This document shows, one piece after another, positions 33,189-42,853 of a DNA stretch of 64,000 nucleotides. The notes under the pieces are model-generated. The model was not told the origin of the DNA and searched no databases. It saw nothing but the letters and a program-made list of their open reading frames with translations. Each line of letters starts with the position of its first letter. Position 1 is the stretch's first letter. The position numbers and the translations under genes were made by a program. This DNA is from Dehalococcoides mccartyi (lineage in GTDB: Bacteria; Chloroflexota; Dehalococcoidia; GIF9; DYGU01). The DNA is taken from the NCBI GenBank assembly GCA_020724525.1, contig DYGU01000005.1, forward strand, positions 36,529 to 100,528. Reading direction: 5' to 3'.

Positions 33189-34057
33189 TGAAACAGTCTG
33201 CTTATCCTTACTACCCCGGTTGTACTCTTAAAGCAAGTGCTAAAGAATATGATATTTCGGCGCGTCTGGTGTGTGCCCAGATGGGGATTAAACTGGAAGA
33301 ATTAGATGACTGGGTCTGTTGTGGTGCGGCATCAGCCCATGGTATTGACCGTCTCCTAAGTATTGCCTTACCAGCTCGTGAACTTGTCACTGCTCAAAAA
33401 TTCAAAGCGCCTTTGGTTACAGCCTGTGCTTTATGTTTTTCTCGCTTCAAATTTGCTGCCTATGAACTTAGAAACGAAGCTATGCGCAATTTAATCAAAT
33501 ATATCATTGGGGAAGGAGAGATACAGCAAAATTCTGATGGAGTAATACACCTGATTCAGTTACTGGACAACAACAAAGATGATATCCGGGTTAAAAAGCT
33601 CCTTAACGGTTTAAGAGTTGCCTGTTATTATGGTTGTCTTCTGGTTCGCCCTAAAGAAGTAACTAACTTTGACGACGAGGAAGAGCCGCAGATTATGGAC
33701 AAGCTCATAAAGTTAGTGGAGGCAGAAACAGTTGACTGGAAGTTTAAAACGGAATGTTGTGGTGGCAGCCATATGCTGACCCGCCCTGATATTGTAATAA
33801 AACTCTCTCATCGTCTTCTCTATCAAGCCAAACAGGCTGGGGCTGACTGCCTGGCAGTAGCTTGCCCTGTTTGCCATTACAACCTCGATTCTAACCAAAA
33901 AAAGATTGAAGCCAATTATAAAGATAATATTGGTTTGCCTGTCTTCTACTTTACCCAACTTGTTGGGCTGGCTATGGAATTGTCACCAAAGCAATTACTG
34001 TTAAATAAGCATTTTGTTAATCCTATGCCACTACTACAAAGAAAAGGGCTGATATAG
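33188..34057 (+). CDS. hdrB: Heterodisulfide reductase-like subunit HdrB
   Basis: 289 residues with two CCG domains that each bind a noncubane 4Fe-4S cluster in methanogens. First: YYPGCTLKAS, WVCCGAASAHG, ACALC. Second: CYYGCLLVRP, ECCGGSHMLTRP, ACPVCHYNLD. Both CX31-38CCX33-36CXXC sets are complete, so disulfide-type catalysis is possible. Placed between hdrC and hdrA as in HdrABC operons. Confidence 0.92.
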   Translation: MKQSAYPYYPGCTLKASAKEYDISARLVCAQMGIKLEELDDWVCCGAASAHGIDRLLSIALPARELVTAQKFKAPLVTACALCFSRFKFAAYELRNEAMRNLIKYIIGEGEIQQNSDGVIHLIQLLDNNKDDIRVKKLLNGLRVACYYGCLLVRPKEVTNFDDEEEPQIMDKLIKLVEAETVDWKFKTECCGGSHMLTRPDIVIKLSHRLLYQAKQAGADCLAVACPVCHYNLDSNQKKIEANYKDNIGLPVFYFTQLVGLAMELSPKQLLLNKHFVNPMPLLQRKGLI

Positions 34058-34060
34058 GAA

Positions 34061-36061
34061 ATGGCACGAGTTGGTGTTTTTGTCTGCCACTGTGGCACTA
34101 ACATTGCTGGCGTTGTAAATATCCCTGAGGTACTTGAGGCTGCTGAGAAAATGCCTATGGTAGTTTCAGCTACAGATAATAAATACAGCTGCAGCGAACC
34201 CGGGCAAGCTTCCATCAGAGAAGCAATTATTGAAAATAACCTTAACCGTGTTATTGTTGCTGCCTGCTCCCCCCGCATGCACGAGATTACTTTTCGCAGG
34301 GCTTTAGCCAGTGCCGGGCTGAACCCTTATCTATTGGAGATGGCTAACATTAGGGAGCAATGTAGCTGGGTCCATAGTGATAACAAAGAAATAGCTACCA
34401 ATAAAGCGATTGAAATTATAAAAATGGCAGTAGCCAAAGTCATTCGTCATGAGCCTCTCTATCCCAGACAAGTGGGAATTACCAAGCGGGCTCTGGTTAT
34501 TGGTGGTGGTATCACTGGTATTCAAACTGCCCTGGATATTGCTAACGCCGGCTATGGAGTGGTACTGGTAGAACGGGAACCGAGCATTGGTGGGCGGATG
34601 GCTCAACTGGACAAGACCTTCCCCACCTTAGACTGCTCTGCTTGCATCCTGACACCCAAAATGGTCGACCTATCTCAACATCCTAAAATCAAGCTGATGA
34701 CTTATGCTGAAGTCAAGAAAGTGACCGGATTCATCGGTAACTTTGAAGTGGAAATTTTACACAAGGCAAAAAAGGTTGACCATCTGAAATGTATCGGTTG
34801 CGGGATTTGCTGGCAGAAATGCCCGGAAAAAGTTCCCTCTGAATTTGATTTGGGATTGGGTAAACGCACCGCTATTTACATTCCATTTGCTCAGGCGGTG
34901 CCGCCAAAACCAGTTATTGACCTTAGCCATTGCCGCTACACTAAATACCTAACCTGGGTAGCCACCGGTCAAGAGGGCAAGAAACCGCCTGAATGCCGCA
35001 TTTGCGAGAAACTATGTCCCACGGCTGCTATTGCCTGGGACCAAGAAGAACAACTTTTTACCGAAAAATTTGGTACTATAGTAGTTGCTACTGGTTATCA
35101 AACCTATGACTATAGCCATTACAAGGAATATGGAAGTAGAGATTTCGCTGATGTAATTACTGGCTTGCAGCTGGAAAGACTAATGAGTGCTTCAGGTCCT
35201 ACAGGCGGTGAGGTTACCCGTCTCTCCGATGGTAGCCACCCAAAAACAGTGGCTTTTGTTTGCTGTGTCGGCTCCCGGGACCAGCAGAGAGGTAGACCCT
35301 ATTGCAGCAAGGTATGCTGTATGTATACAGCAAAGCAGGCTATTATGCTAAAAGAGCATGACCCTGAAGTCCAGTGCTACATATTTTACATTGATGTTCG
35401 GGCAGGAGGTAAAGATTTTGAAGAGTTTTATCTCAGAGCTATTGATGAGGCTGGTGTGATATACATTAAGGGCAGACCGTCTAAGATTTATCAGGATGGC
35501 AAGAAATTAATAGTCCTGGGAGAGGATACTCTTATGGGAAGACCAGTAGAGATACCCGTTGACCTGGTAGTTCTGGCTACCGGGATGGAGCCAAGTGCTG
35601 GTGCCGATGAACTGGCTCGAAACCTCAACATCAGTTATGACACCTATAATTTCATGGTAGAAGCCCATCCCAAATTGCGCCCGGTAGAAACCCACACTGA
35701 TGGTATCTTTGTGGCTGGGGCTTGTGTTGGACCGAGAGACATTCCTGAGTGCGTCGCCCAAGGGAGTGCCGCAGCCGCTAAAGTAGCCGCTTTATTCAGT
35801 CAGGACACTTTAACTACAGAACCTTTAATAGCAGTAGTAAACCAGGCCCGATGTATTGGCTGTCTTTTGTGTGTGACTATCTGCCCCTTTAAAGCTGTTG
35901 ATTACCAGACTACACAGGATGGGCGCCTTATCGCTGCCACCAATGAGAGTCTGTGTAAAGGATGCGGGTTATGCATAGCAGCTTGCCGACCTAAGGCTAT
36001 TGACTTGCGGGGTTTTACCAATCAGCAAATTTTAGATGAGGTGGCCGGCTTATGGCTGTAA
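34061..36061 (+). CDS. hdrA: Heterodisulfide reductase-like flavoprotein subunit HdrA
   Basis: 666 residues, the usual HdrA length. An N-terminal domain (GVFVCHCGTNIAG; CSPRMHE) is followed by an FAD Rossmann fold (VIGGGITGIQTALDIA, near 148), an inserted ferredoxin (CIGCGICWQKCPEK near 250, CRICEKLCPTAA near 315), GSRDQQRGRPYCSKVCC, and two C-terminal 4Fe-4S motifs (CIGCLLCVTICPF and CKGCGLCIAACRP; the last proline is replaced in context by Arg-Pro). It is the presumed site of electron bifurcation. The stop lies inside the following mvhD/flxD start by ten bases. Confidence 0.93.
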   Translation: MARVGVFVCHCGTNIAGVVNIPEVLEAAEKMPMVVSATDNKYSCSEPGQASIREAIIENNLNRVIVAACSPRMHEITFRRALASAGLNPYLLEMANIREQCSWVHSDNKEIATNKAIEIIKMAVAKVIRHEPLYPRQVGITKRALVIGGGITGIQTALDIANAGYGVVLVEREPSIGGRMAQLDKTFPTLDCSACILTPKMVDLSQHPKIKLMTYAEVKKVTGFIGNFEVEILHKAKKVDHLKCIGCGICWQKCPEKVPSEFDLGLGKRTAIYIPFAQAVPPKPVIDLSHCRYTKYLTWVATGQEGKKPPECRICEKLCPTAAIAWDQEEQLFTEKFGTIVVATGYQTYDYSHYKEYGSRDFADVITGLQLERLMSASGPTGGEVTRLSDGSHPKTVAFVCCVGSRDQQRGRPYCSKVCCMYTAKQAIMLKEHDPEVQCYIFYIDVRAGGKDFEEFYLRAIDEAGVIYIKGRPSKIYQDGKKLIVLGEDTLMGRPVEIPVDLVVLATGMEPSAGADELARNLNISYDTYNFMVEAHPKLRPVETHTDGIFVAGACVGPRDIPECVAQGSAAAAKVAALFSQDTLTTEPLIAVVNQARCIGCLLCVTICPFKAVDYQTTQDGRLIAATNESLCKGCGLCIAACRPKAIDLRGFTNQQILDEVAGLWL

Positions 36062-36459
36062 GTCATGAACCCCGAATAGTTGGTTTCCTGTGCAATTGGT
36101 GCAGCTATGCCGGTGCCGACCTGGCTGGTACCAGTCGCATTACCTACCCAGCTAACATTCGTATTATTCGAGTTCCCTGCTCAGGGCGAGTCGACCCTCT
36201 ATTTGTGGTCAAATCATTTCAACTGGGGGCTGACGGAGTGTTGATTGCCGGGTGTCATCCCGGTGACTGCCACTATACTGAAGGCAATTACCATACTCGT
36301 CGCCGCTTTGCCCTGCTGCGCCCATTTCTGGATTATTTGGGCATTGACCAGGAACGCTTTAGGTTAGAATGGGTCTCTGCTTCAGAAGGCAAAAAATTTT
36401 CAGAAGTTGTTGCCGACTTCACCGAGACTCTAAAAAGAATAGGACCGAGAGAAATATGA
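36052..36459 (+). CDS. flxD: MvhD/FlxD family electron-transfer protein
   Basis: 135 residues. FLCNWCSYAGADLAG near 11-25, VPCSGRVDP, and AGCHPGDCHYTEGN near 67-80 are the conserved cysteine motifs that hold a 2Fe-2S cluster in MvhD. It bridges HdrA and an electron donor, here probably the Flx-type module just downstream rather than a hydrogenase. Overlaps hdrA by 10 bases and the next gene by an ATGA. Confidence 0.9.
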   Translation: MAVSHEPRIVGFLCNWCSYAGADLAGTSRITYPANIRIIRVPCSGRVDPLFVVKSFQLGADGVLIAGCHPGDCHYTEGNYHTRRRFALLRPFLDYLGIDQERFRLEWVSASEGKKFSEVVADFTETLKRIGPREI

Positions 36460-37307
36460 TTGAAGAAATTCGCAATAAAGCCAAAGAACTATTAGAAACC
36501 AAAACAGTAGACTGTGTTATAGGTTACGAACCGGCTACTGACAACTTAACCAGCCGTCCTGTCTTTATCTATGAGCCGTCCCAAGTAAATAGGTTAATTT
36601 TTGACGAAACCTGTGTTCACAATTTAAGTAAGTATTTAATTAACAGAAGGTATAAACCAACTGGTATTGTAGCTAAACCCTGCGATACCCGAGGTATAAA
36701 TTTACTCTTAAATGAAAAACAGCTCCGTCGGGAAAATCTCTTCATTATAGGTGTTGTCTGCTCTGGCATTAGAAAAGTGCGCTTCAACCAGATTGAAAAC
36801 TCAATGCCCACTAAGTGCCAGTATTGTTCCCAGCATACACCCGTCATTTATGACTTTTTGGTTGGTGAACCAGTCACAGAAGCACCCACTCACAACTATT
36901 CTGACATCACCGAAATTGAGAATATGTCCCCAGCACAGAGAAAAGCATTCTGGTCGGAACATTTTGACCGCTGTATTCGCTGTTACGGGTGTCGTCAGGT
37001 CTGTGCTGGCTGCTACTGCTATGAATGCTTTGGTGACGAACTCGACCCTCTCTGGGTAGGCATTAGAATTGCCCCGGGGGAAAACTGGGTATGGAATACG
37101 GTCCGGGCTTTTCATCTATCAGCCCGTTGCATCGCCTGTGGCGAATGCGAACACATTTGTCCAGTGAATATACCCCTCATGCTGGTTAATCGCAAATTAG
37201 AGAAAGACACCCTCCACCTCTTCGACTTTGAACCTGGAATTGACACTGAAATAGTACCGCCTTTTGCCACTTACAAAAAAGAAGACAAATTAGGAACTGG
37301 TGAATGA
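36456..37307 (+). CDS. Flx-type iron-sulfur subunit (4Fe-4S, FrhB-like N-terminus)
   Basis: 283 residues from the ATG overlapping the flxD stop. The N-terminal part (IVAKPCDTRGINLLL near 70) resembles FrhB/FdhB-like domains; the C-terminal part carries cysteine clusters CIRCYGCRQVCAGCYCYEC near 175-193 and CIACGECEHICPVN near 235-248. Together with the next two genes and FlxD it matches the FlxABCD set that supplies NADH electrons to HdrABC in sulfate reducers. The exact Flx letter is not certain. Confidence 0.75.
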   Translation: MIEEIRNKAKELLETKTVDCVIGYEPATDNLTSRPVFIYEPSQVNRLIFDETCVHNLSKYLINRRYKPTGIVAKPCDTRGINLLLNEKQLRRENLFIIGVVCSGIRKVRFNQIENSMPTKCQYCSQHTPVIYDFLVGEPVTEAPTHNYSDITEIENMSPAQRKAFWSEHFDRCIRCYGCRQVCAGCYCYECFGDELDPLWVGIRIAPGENWVWNTVRAFHLSARCIACGECEHICPVNIPLMLVNRKLEKDTLHLFDFEPGIDTEIVPPFATYKKEDKLGTGE

Positions 37308-38293
37308 CCAAAGTTATCACTAAAGAGGACCTTTTGTCCTGGCTGAGGCAATTGGCGGAAAAATACGCCATTATTGCCCCAGTCACCTCTAATGGAGTCA
37401 CCCTTTATAAATCTGTTGGTAGTTCAGAAATAGACAAAATAAACCTGAACTTCTCCAAAACTGAACTTTCTCCCAAAAATTGGTTCTTCCCACCTTCAGA
37501 AACTTTGTTTACCATAGTCAAAGATGAACTTCCCCGGATTATCCCAGCCAGTGTAGACCGCGAAGCTATCCTTTTCGGTCTTCGCCCCTGTGATGCTAAA
37601 GGTATAGCCTTAATAGACAAAGCCTTTCTGGCTGAGCCTGCCGATGTCTTTTACCAAGAAAAACGGGACAAGACTACCTTGATAGGTTTAGCCTGTCTCA
37701 GCCCCTGTCTTGAATGTTTCTGTACCAGCGTTGGTGGAGGGCCGGCTGACCTAACTCATCTGGATATCTTGCTAACAGAGACAGCAGAAGGATATATTAC
37801 CCAGGCGACAACTGAAAAGGGCAAGCAGTTGCTGACAGGCGCACCCCGACAAGAAAAAGAGATAATACCCCCAGTCTTACCTTCTCTTAACTTAATTCTT
37901 GCAGAAGGTATTACTGAGCTAATGCCCCGGGTTTTCAATGATGCTTACTGGGACCGGGTAGCTGACCGCTGTATCCATTGCAACATCTGTGCCTATGTTT
38001 GTCCTTGCTGCTATTGCTTTGATATCCGGGATTATGTAAGTAAAGGTAAAATCGAACGAGTCCGTAGTTGGGAAAGCTGCCAATCACCTGGGTTCACCCG
38101 CCTCGCCGGTGGCTATGACCCTCGACCAACCAAGGGAGCCCACTTCCGCCAGCGCTGGTACCATAAACTGCTCTACTTCCCTCCAATTTTTGGTGACATC
38201 AAGTGCACCGGCTGTGGTCGGTGCGTCAGGAGCTGTCCAGTAAATATAGATATCAGAGAAATTATTACCGATGTTCAAAGGATGAAAGTTTGA
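37304..38293 (+). CDS. Flx-type iron-sulfur subunit (AsrA/sulfhydrogenase beta-like)
   Basis: 329 residues resembling AsrA/HydB: FGLRPCDAKGIALIDKAF near 88-105, and a C-terminal dicluster, CIHCNICAYVCPCCYCFDI near 225-243 and CTGCGRCVRSCPVNID near 305-320. An SPCLECFCTSVGGGPAD segment near 135 supplies more cysteines. It likely shuttles electrons between FlxA and FlxD. Overlaps the previous gene by four bases; next gene follows by one base. Confidence 0.8.
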   Translation: MTKVITKEDLLSWLRQLAEKYAIIAPVTSNGVTLYKSVGSSEIDKINLNFSKTELSPKNWFFPPSETLFTIVKDELPRIIPASVDREAILFGLRPCDAKGIALIDKAFLAEPADVFYQEKRDKTTLIGLACLSPCLECFCTSVGGGPADLTHLDILLTETAEGYITQATTEKGKQLLTGAPRQEKEIIPPVLPSLNLILAEGITELMPRVFNDAYWDRVADRCIHCNICAYVCPCCYCFDIRDYVSKGKIERVRSWESCQSPGFTRLAGGYDPRPTKGAHFRQRWYHKLLYFPPIFGDIKCTGCGRCVRSCPVNIDIREIITDVQRMKV

Positions 38294-38294
38294 A

Positions 38295-39128
38295 ATGATG
38301 TCAATTAATCCCTTTATCCCCTATCAAGCTACCTTAAAAGAAGTAATAAATCTGACACCAGATATTAAGCTCCTTAACTTAGAGCTAACTGTCCCGGAAC
38401 TTCAGAATAACTTTGACTATAAGCCGGGTCAATTTGCTTTCCTTTCTGCTTATGGAGTTGGCGAAGCACCTTTTGGCTTTGTTTCCTTAGCCTATCGTAA
38501 GTCTGGAATAGAATTTGCTGTAAGGCGCATCGGCACTGTGACTGCTGCTCTCCACGAACTTGAGCCGGGGGCAACGATAGGTTTAAGAGGACCTTTTGGT
38601 AATTATTTCCCTTTAGAGGACTACAAGGGCAAAAATATTTTCATTATTGGAGGTGGCATTGGGATGGCACCCTTGCGTCCTGTTATTAACTTCATTCTTG
38701 ACCATCGGGCTGAGTATGGTAACCTCCTTATCATAAACGGAGCCCGAACCCCAAAAGATTTAGTCTTCGCTAACGAATTTGATACTTGGGCAAAAGCACC
38801 GCGAACTCAATTAGAACTCACAGTAGATAAAGGCGACCAAAACTGGAAGGGGAGGGAAGCTTTAGTTCCAGCCGTGGTCACCGAACTCAAACCATCACCT
38901 GTAAATACCATTGCCATCACTTGCGGACCTCCGATTATGATCCGCTTCACCCTTGCTGCCCTTAAAGGATTAGGCTTTGCTAATAACCAAATAGTTACTA
39001 CTCTGGAACAAAAAATGAAATGTGGTATGGGCAAGTGCGCCCGATGTAATGTTGGCGATAAATATGTTTGCAAAGATGGACCGGTATTTACTTTTGAACA
39101 AATTTCTAAATTCCTCGAACAATATTAA
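38295..39128 (+). CDS. flxA: FlxA-like FAD/NAD(P)H oxidoreductase
   Basis: 277 residues of the ferredoxin-NADP reductase/PyrK-like family. FAD-binding RRIGTVTAALHEL-type segment, GLRGPFGNYFPL near 97, NAD-binding IIGGGIGMAPLRPVI near 118-132, and a C-terminal 2Fe-2S motif CGMGKCARCNVGDKYVCKDG. It would oxidise NADH and feed FlxD-HdrABC. Last gene of the hdrCBA-flx array; 83 bases then separate it from hypF with its own promoter. Confidence 0.82.
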   Translation: MMSINPFIPYQATLKEVINLTPDIKLLNLELTVPELQNNFDYKPGQFAFLSAYGVGEAPFGFVSLAYRKSGIEFAVRRIGTVTAALHELEPGATIGLRGPFGNYFPLEDYKGKNIFIIGGGIGMAPLRPVINFILDHRAEYGNLLIINGARTPKDLVFANEFDTWAKAPRTQLELTVDKGDQNWKGREALVPAVVTELKPSPVNTIAITCGPPIMIRFTLAALKGLGFANNQIVTTLEQKMKCGMGKCARCNVGDKYVCKDGPVFTFEQISKFLEQY

Positions 39129-39157
39129 ACAGTGTACAAGTCGTATTTTTGAGAAAA

Positions 39158-39187
39158 TTGTCTTAAGATAAGAACAATTCTTAAAAT
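39158..39187 (+). promoter_or_regulatory. hypF promoter overlapped by an inverted repeat
   Basis: TTGTCT (39158-39163), 18-base spacer, TAAAAT (39182-39187). An imperfect inverted repeat, AATTGTCTTA (39156-39165) and TAAGAACAATT (39169-39179), covers the spacer and would suit a dimeric repressor. No regulator gene is adjacent. Confidence 0.4.
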
Positions 39188-39211
39188 ATCTAAAGAAAAA
39201 AAAGCGAAATT

Positions 39212-41518
39212 ATGGCAAGGACAGGGACTTTAGAGATAGCTCGGATAAGTGTTCGGGGGGTAGTGCAAGGGGTTGGGTTTCGTCCCTTTGTCTATCAATT
39301 AGCAACTAAATATGGCTTGACCGGTTGGGTATGTAATACCTCAGAGGATGTGAAGATTGAAGTAGAAGGGGATAGAGATACCCTTGAGCAATTTCTGTGG
39401 GAACTCCAGGCTCAGGCACCACCTTTGTCCCGTATCGAAAGTATCACCACCACCTACCATCCTCCCATAGGTTACAAAAAATTCCAAATTCGCCATAGTA
39501 TTGCCCAGGGTGGCAAATATCAGCTCGTTTCTCCCGATATCGCCACCTGCCAGGTTTGTCTTAAAGAGCTTTTAGACACCAATGACCGGCGCTATCGTTA
39601 TCCCTTCACCAATTGCACCAGTTGTGGTCCCCGTTTCACCATAATCAAAGATATCCCCTACGACCGCCCAAAAACTACTATGCACTCCTTCCAAATGTGT
39701 CATGAATGCCAGCGAGAATATGATGACCCCAAAAACCGCCGTTTCCATGCCCAGCCTAATGCCTGTCCTGTCTGTGGTCCCCAGCTTTTCTTAACAGATA
39801 GTTCAGGGAATCCAGTAACTTGCTCTGATACTATCACCACCGCCTCCCACCTCCTGAAGTCAGGAAAAATAATAGCTGTCAAAGGGTTAGGCGGTTTTCT
39901 CTTAGCCTGCGATGCTACTAACGAAACAGCCGTCAACCTTCTTCGTCAACGAAAACGGCGACCTTTCAAACCTTTTGCTATAATGGTGAAGGATATTGAA
40001 GAAGTCCAAAAGCATTGCTTCGTCTCTGAAAAAGAGAAGGAACTGCTCCTTTCACCCAAGGCACCTATCGTCCTTATGCCCTGGAAACAAGAATCCTCAG
40101 TATGTCGAGAAGTAGCTCCAAACTTAAAATATCTTGGGGTAATGCTCCCTTATACCCCGCTCCACCATCTTTTGCTCACAGAGCTAAAACTACCCTTAGT
40201 TATGACCAGTGGCAACATTAGCGAAGAGCCCATTGCCAAAGACAATGAGGAAGCTTTAAGGCGCCTTTCCCAACTTGCCGACTATTTCCTTATCCATAAC
40301 CGTGATGTTTATGCCCGCTACGATGATAGTGTTGTTTTTGTAGAAAGGAATGCCCCCCAACTTATTAGACGAGCCCGGGGTTATGCTCCTTATCATATCC
40401 GCCTCCCCTTTAAAGCTAAACAAATCCTTGCCTGTGGGGCTGAACTCAAAAATACCTTCTGCTTAACCAGGGATGAATATGCTTTTGTAAGTCAACATAT
40501 TGGAGATATGGAAAATATGGAAACTCTGGAACATTTTACAAATACTATTGAACTATACCAGAAACTTTTCCGTATCAAGCCCCAAATCATAGCCCATGAC
40601 TCCCATCCCGAATACCTTTCAACCAAATATGCCTGGGAATTAGCAGCTAAAGACCCAAAAATAAAACTGGTTCCAGTACAGCATCATCATGCTCATGTTG
40701 TTAGCTGTATGGTAGATAATAACCTATCGCCACCAGCTATTGGAGTCGCTTTTGACGGCACGGGGTTTGGTTCCGACGGACATATCTGGGGCGGTGAATT
40801 CCTGGTAGTGGATTACACTCATTTTGAACGCCTGGGACATTTAGAATACCTGCCTTTGCCCGGTGGTACCGTTGCCATACAAAAACCCTACCGCACTGTT
40901 ATTAGCTATATAGCTACCTTGTTAGGCGAAAGGATTCTCACCTCAAATCTTACCTTTTTAAAAGACATTAATAGACTGGAAATGGAACTCATCCTGAGAC
41001 AAATAAAAACAAAACTTAATTCCCCCCTCACTTCAAGTATGGGACGCCTCTTTGATGCTGTTTCGGCATTAATAGGTATTAGAGGCAGAATAGACTACGA
41101 AGGTCAGGCTGCCATTGAATTAGAAATGGCAGTTCACGATGATAGGGATAGCAACAATATTGAGAGCTATCCTTATTCAATAGCGGGCAGAAATGGAGTT
41201 AACATTGTCCTTTTAAGAGAGCTTTTCTCAGCTATAATTGAAGACCTAACTCATAGCGTTTCACCAAGTAATATATCCACCAAATTTCACAATACCATAG
41301 CCCGGATAGTAACCGAAATGTGCCAATTAATAGCCAGGAAAACAGGGATTAACCAGGTAGTTTTGAGTGGGGGTGTCTTCCAGAACCGTCTTCTCCTTAG
41401 AAAAATCGCCACCTTTCTTGAAACTGCCGGGTTTAAAGTTTTTACTCATAGGCAAGTTCCGTCAAACGACGGAGGAATTTCTCTGGGTCAAGTGGTCATA
41501 GCCCACTTCGCTTCTTAG
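39212..41518 (+). CDS. hypF: Carbamoyltransferase HypF
   Basis: 768 residues, full length. Acylphosphatase domain (SVRGVVQGVGFRPFVYQLA), two zinc fingers (CQVCLKELLD...CTSCGPRFT and CHECQREYDD...CPVCGPQL), YrdC-like domain (GLGGFLLACDAT) and the C-terminal kinase-like carbamoyltransferase (HHHAHVVSC; FDGTGFGSDG; LSGGVFQNRLL). It makes carbamoyl-AMP and loads HypE to build the cyanide ligands of the hydrogenase iron. Heads hypFCDE. Confidence 0.95.
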   Translation: MARTGTLEIARISVRGVVQGVGFRPFVYQLATKYGLTGWVCNTSEDVKIEVEGDRDTLEQFLWELQAQAPPLSRIESITTTYHPPIGYKKFQIRHSIAQGGKYQLVSPDIATCQVCLKELLDTNDRRYRYPFTNCTSCGPRFTIIKDIPYDRPKTTMHSFQMCHECQREYDDPKNRRFHAQPNACPVCGPQLFLTDSSGNPVTCSDTITTASHLLKSGKIIAVKGLGGFLLACDATNETAVNLLRQRKRRPFKPFAIMVKDIEEVQKHCFVSEKEKELLLSPKAPIVLMPWKQESSVCREVAPNLKYLGVMLPYTPLHHLLLTELKLPLVMTSGNISEEPIAKDNEEALRRLSQLADYFLIHNRDVYARYDDSVVFVERNAPQLIRRARGYAPYHIRLPFKAKQILACGAELKNTFCLTRDEYAFVSQHIGDMENMETLEHFTNTIELYQKLFRIKPQIIAHDSHPEYLSTKYAWELAAKDPKIKLVPVQHHHAHVVSCMVDNNLSPPAIGVAFDGTGFGSDGHIWGGEFLVVDYTHFERLGHLEYLPLPGGTVAIQKPYRTVISYIATLLGERILTSNLTFLKDINRLEMELILRQIKTKLNSPLTSSMGRLFDAVSALIGIRGRIDYEGQAAIELEMAVHDDRDSNNIESYPYSIAGRNGVNIVLLRELFSAIIEDLTHSVSPSNISTKFHNTIARIVTEMCQLIARKTGINQVVLSGGVFQNRLLLRKIATFLETAGFKVFTHRQVPSNDGGISLGQVVIAHFAS

Positions 41519-41532
41519 AAAGGGGAAGAACT

Positions 41533-41760
41533 ATGTGCCTGGCAGTACCGGTCCGAATCGTATCTGTTGAAGGAACCAATGCTGAGGTGGAAATCGGTGG
41601 GTTAAAGCGTAAAATTAGTATCTGGCTAACTCCGGAAGCCAAAGTTGGCGATTATGTTCTGCTCCATACTGGCTATGCCATAAATGTTATTGACGAAGTA
41701 GAAGCTCAAAAAACTTTGGAGTTACTGCAAGAAATGATAAGTACAGATGAGGTTCATTGA
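41533..41760 (+). CDS. hypC: Hydrogenase maturation chaperone HypC
   Basis: 75 residues. MCLAVPVRIV gives the essential Cys2, and GDYVLLHTGYAINVID is the family C-terminal motif. Carries the Fe(CN)2CO unit with HypD to the large subunit. AAAGGGGAAG precedes the ATG. Overlaps hypD by 14 bases. Confidence 0.95.
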   Translation: MCLAVPVRIVSVEGTNAEVEIGGLKRKISIWLTPEAKVGDYVLLHTGYAINVIDEVEAQKTLELLQEMISTDEVH

Positions 41761-42853
41761 CGAATACCGCAATGTCGATTTAGGACAAAAATTAGTCAGT
41801 CGAATTCACCGAGTGTGCACCCAACCAATAAAATTGATGGAATTTTGTGGTGGACATACCACAGCTATACTCAAATACGGTATCCGACAACTCCTTCCCC
41901 AAACAGTAGAAATGCTTTCTGGTCCTGGTTGTCCAGTATGTGTCACAACTAATGCCGACCTTGATAAAGCAATTGCCTTAGCTCACCTACCCAATGTTAT
42001 CATTACCACTTTCGGTGATATGATGAAAGTCCCCGGTAGTTATTCAAGTCTACAACAAGCTAAGGCTGACGGGGCTGATATCAGGATAGTTTATTCGGTG
42101 CGAGATGCTCTTGACATCACCCAGAATAACCCAAAAAAGTCAGTTATCTTCATCGGCATCGGTTTTGAAACTACCGCCCCGACTCTGGCGGCTTCTATTC
42201 TTGAAGCGGAGCAAAAGGAAATTAAAAACTTCTATGTCCTCTCGCTCCTTAAATTATGTCCACCAGCAATCAAACTTCTCTTGATGATAGCGCTCGTTGG
42301 ACTGAGTGAGGTTAAACTCGACGGGATTGTTTGCCCTGGGCATGTGAGTGCGATTATTGGTTCTTATCCGTGGGAATTTATTCCACGCCAGTATAACATC
42401 GCTTGCGTCATTTCTGGCTTTGAACCTTTAGATATCTTGCTTTCTTTAGTCATGCTAATTGACCAAATTGAGCTGGAAAAACCTAAAGTGGAAATAGCCT
42501 ATCGCCGCGGGGTAAAGCCTGAGGGAAACAGACAAGCCCAGGAACTCATGGCTCGGGTCTTTGAACCCACCACAGCCACCTGGAGAGGGATTGGCAAAGT
42601 CCCCCTCGGTGGCTTAAAACTCAAAAAAGAATATGAACGTTTTAACGCTGAAAGTACTTTCTCAATAACCCCACCACTACCAAGAGAACCAAAGGCATGC
42701 CTTTGTGGTGATATCCTCCGTGGTGCTAAAAGACCTCCTGAATGTAAACTCTTCGGTGAAAGTTGTACACCAGAAAATCCCATCGGTCCCTGCATGGTTT
42801 CCTCAGAAGGTGCTTGCGCTGCCTATTTCCATTACGGAGTCAGCTATGGCTAA
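41747..42853 (+). CDS. hypD: Hydrogenase maturation protein HypD
   Basis: 368 residues. MEFCGGHTTAI near 37-47, LSGPGCPVCVT near 65-75 with the redox cysteines, TFGDMMKVPG, GFETTAP and PGHVSAIIG are present, and the C-terminal 4Fe-4S motif spans the CLCGDILRG, PPECKLFG, C-TPENPIGPCMVS segments. It is the scaffold for assembling the Fe(CN)2CO group. Overlaps hypE by eight bases. Confidence 0.95.
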   Translation: MRFIDEYRNVDLGQKLVSRIHRVCTQPIKLMEFCGGHTTAILKYGIRQLLPQTVEMLSGPGCPVCVTTNADLDKAIALAHLPNVIITTFGDMMKVPGSYSSLQQAKADGADIRIVYSVRDALDITQNNPKKSVIFIGIGFETTAPTLAASILEAEQKEIKNFYVLSLLKLCPPAIKLLLMIALVGLSEVKLDGIVCPGHVSAIIGSYPWEFIPRQYNIACVISGFEPLDILLSLVMLIDQIELEKPKVEIAYRRGVKPEGNRQAQELMARVFEPTTATWRGIGKVPLGGLKLKKEYERFNAESTFSITPPLPREPKACLCGDILRGAKRPPECKLFGESCTPENPIGPCMVSSEGACAAYFHYGVSYG

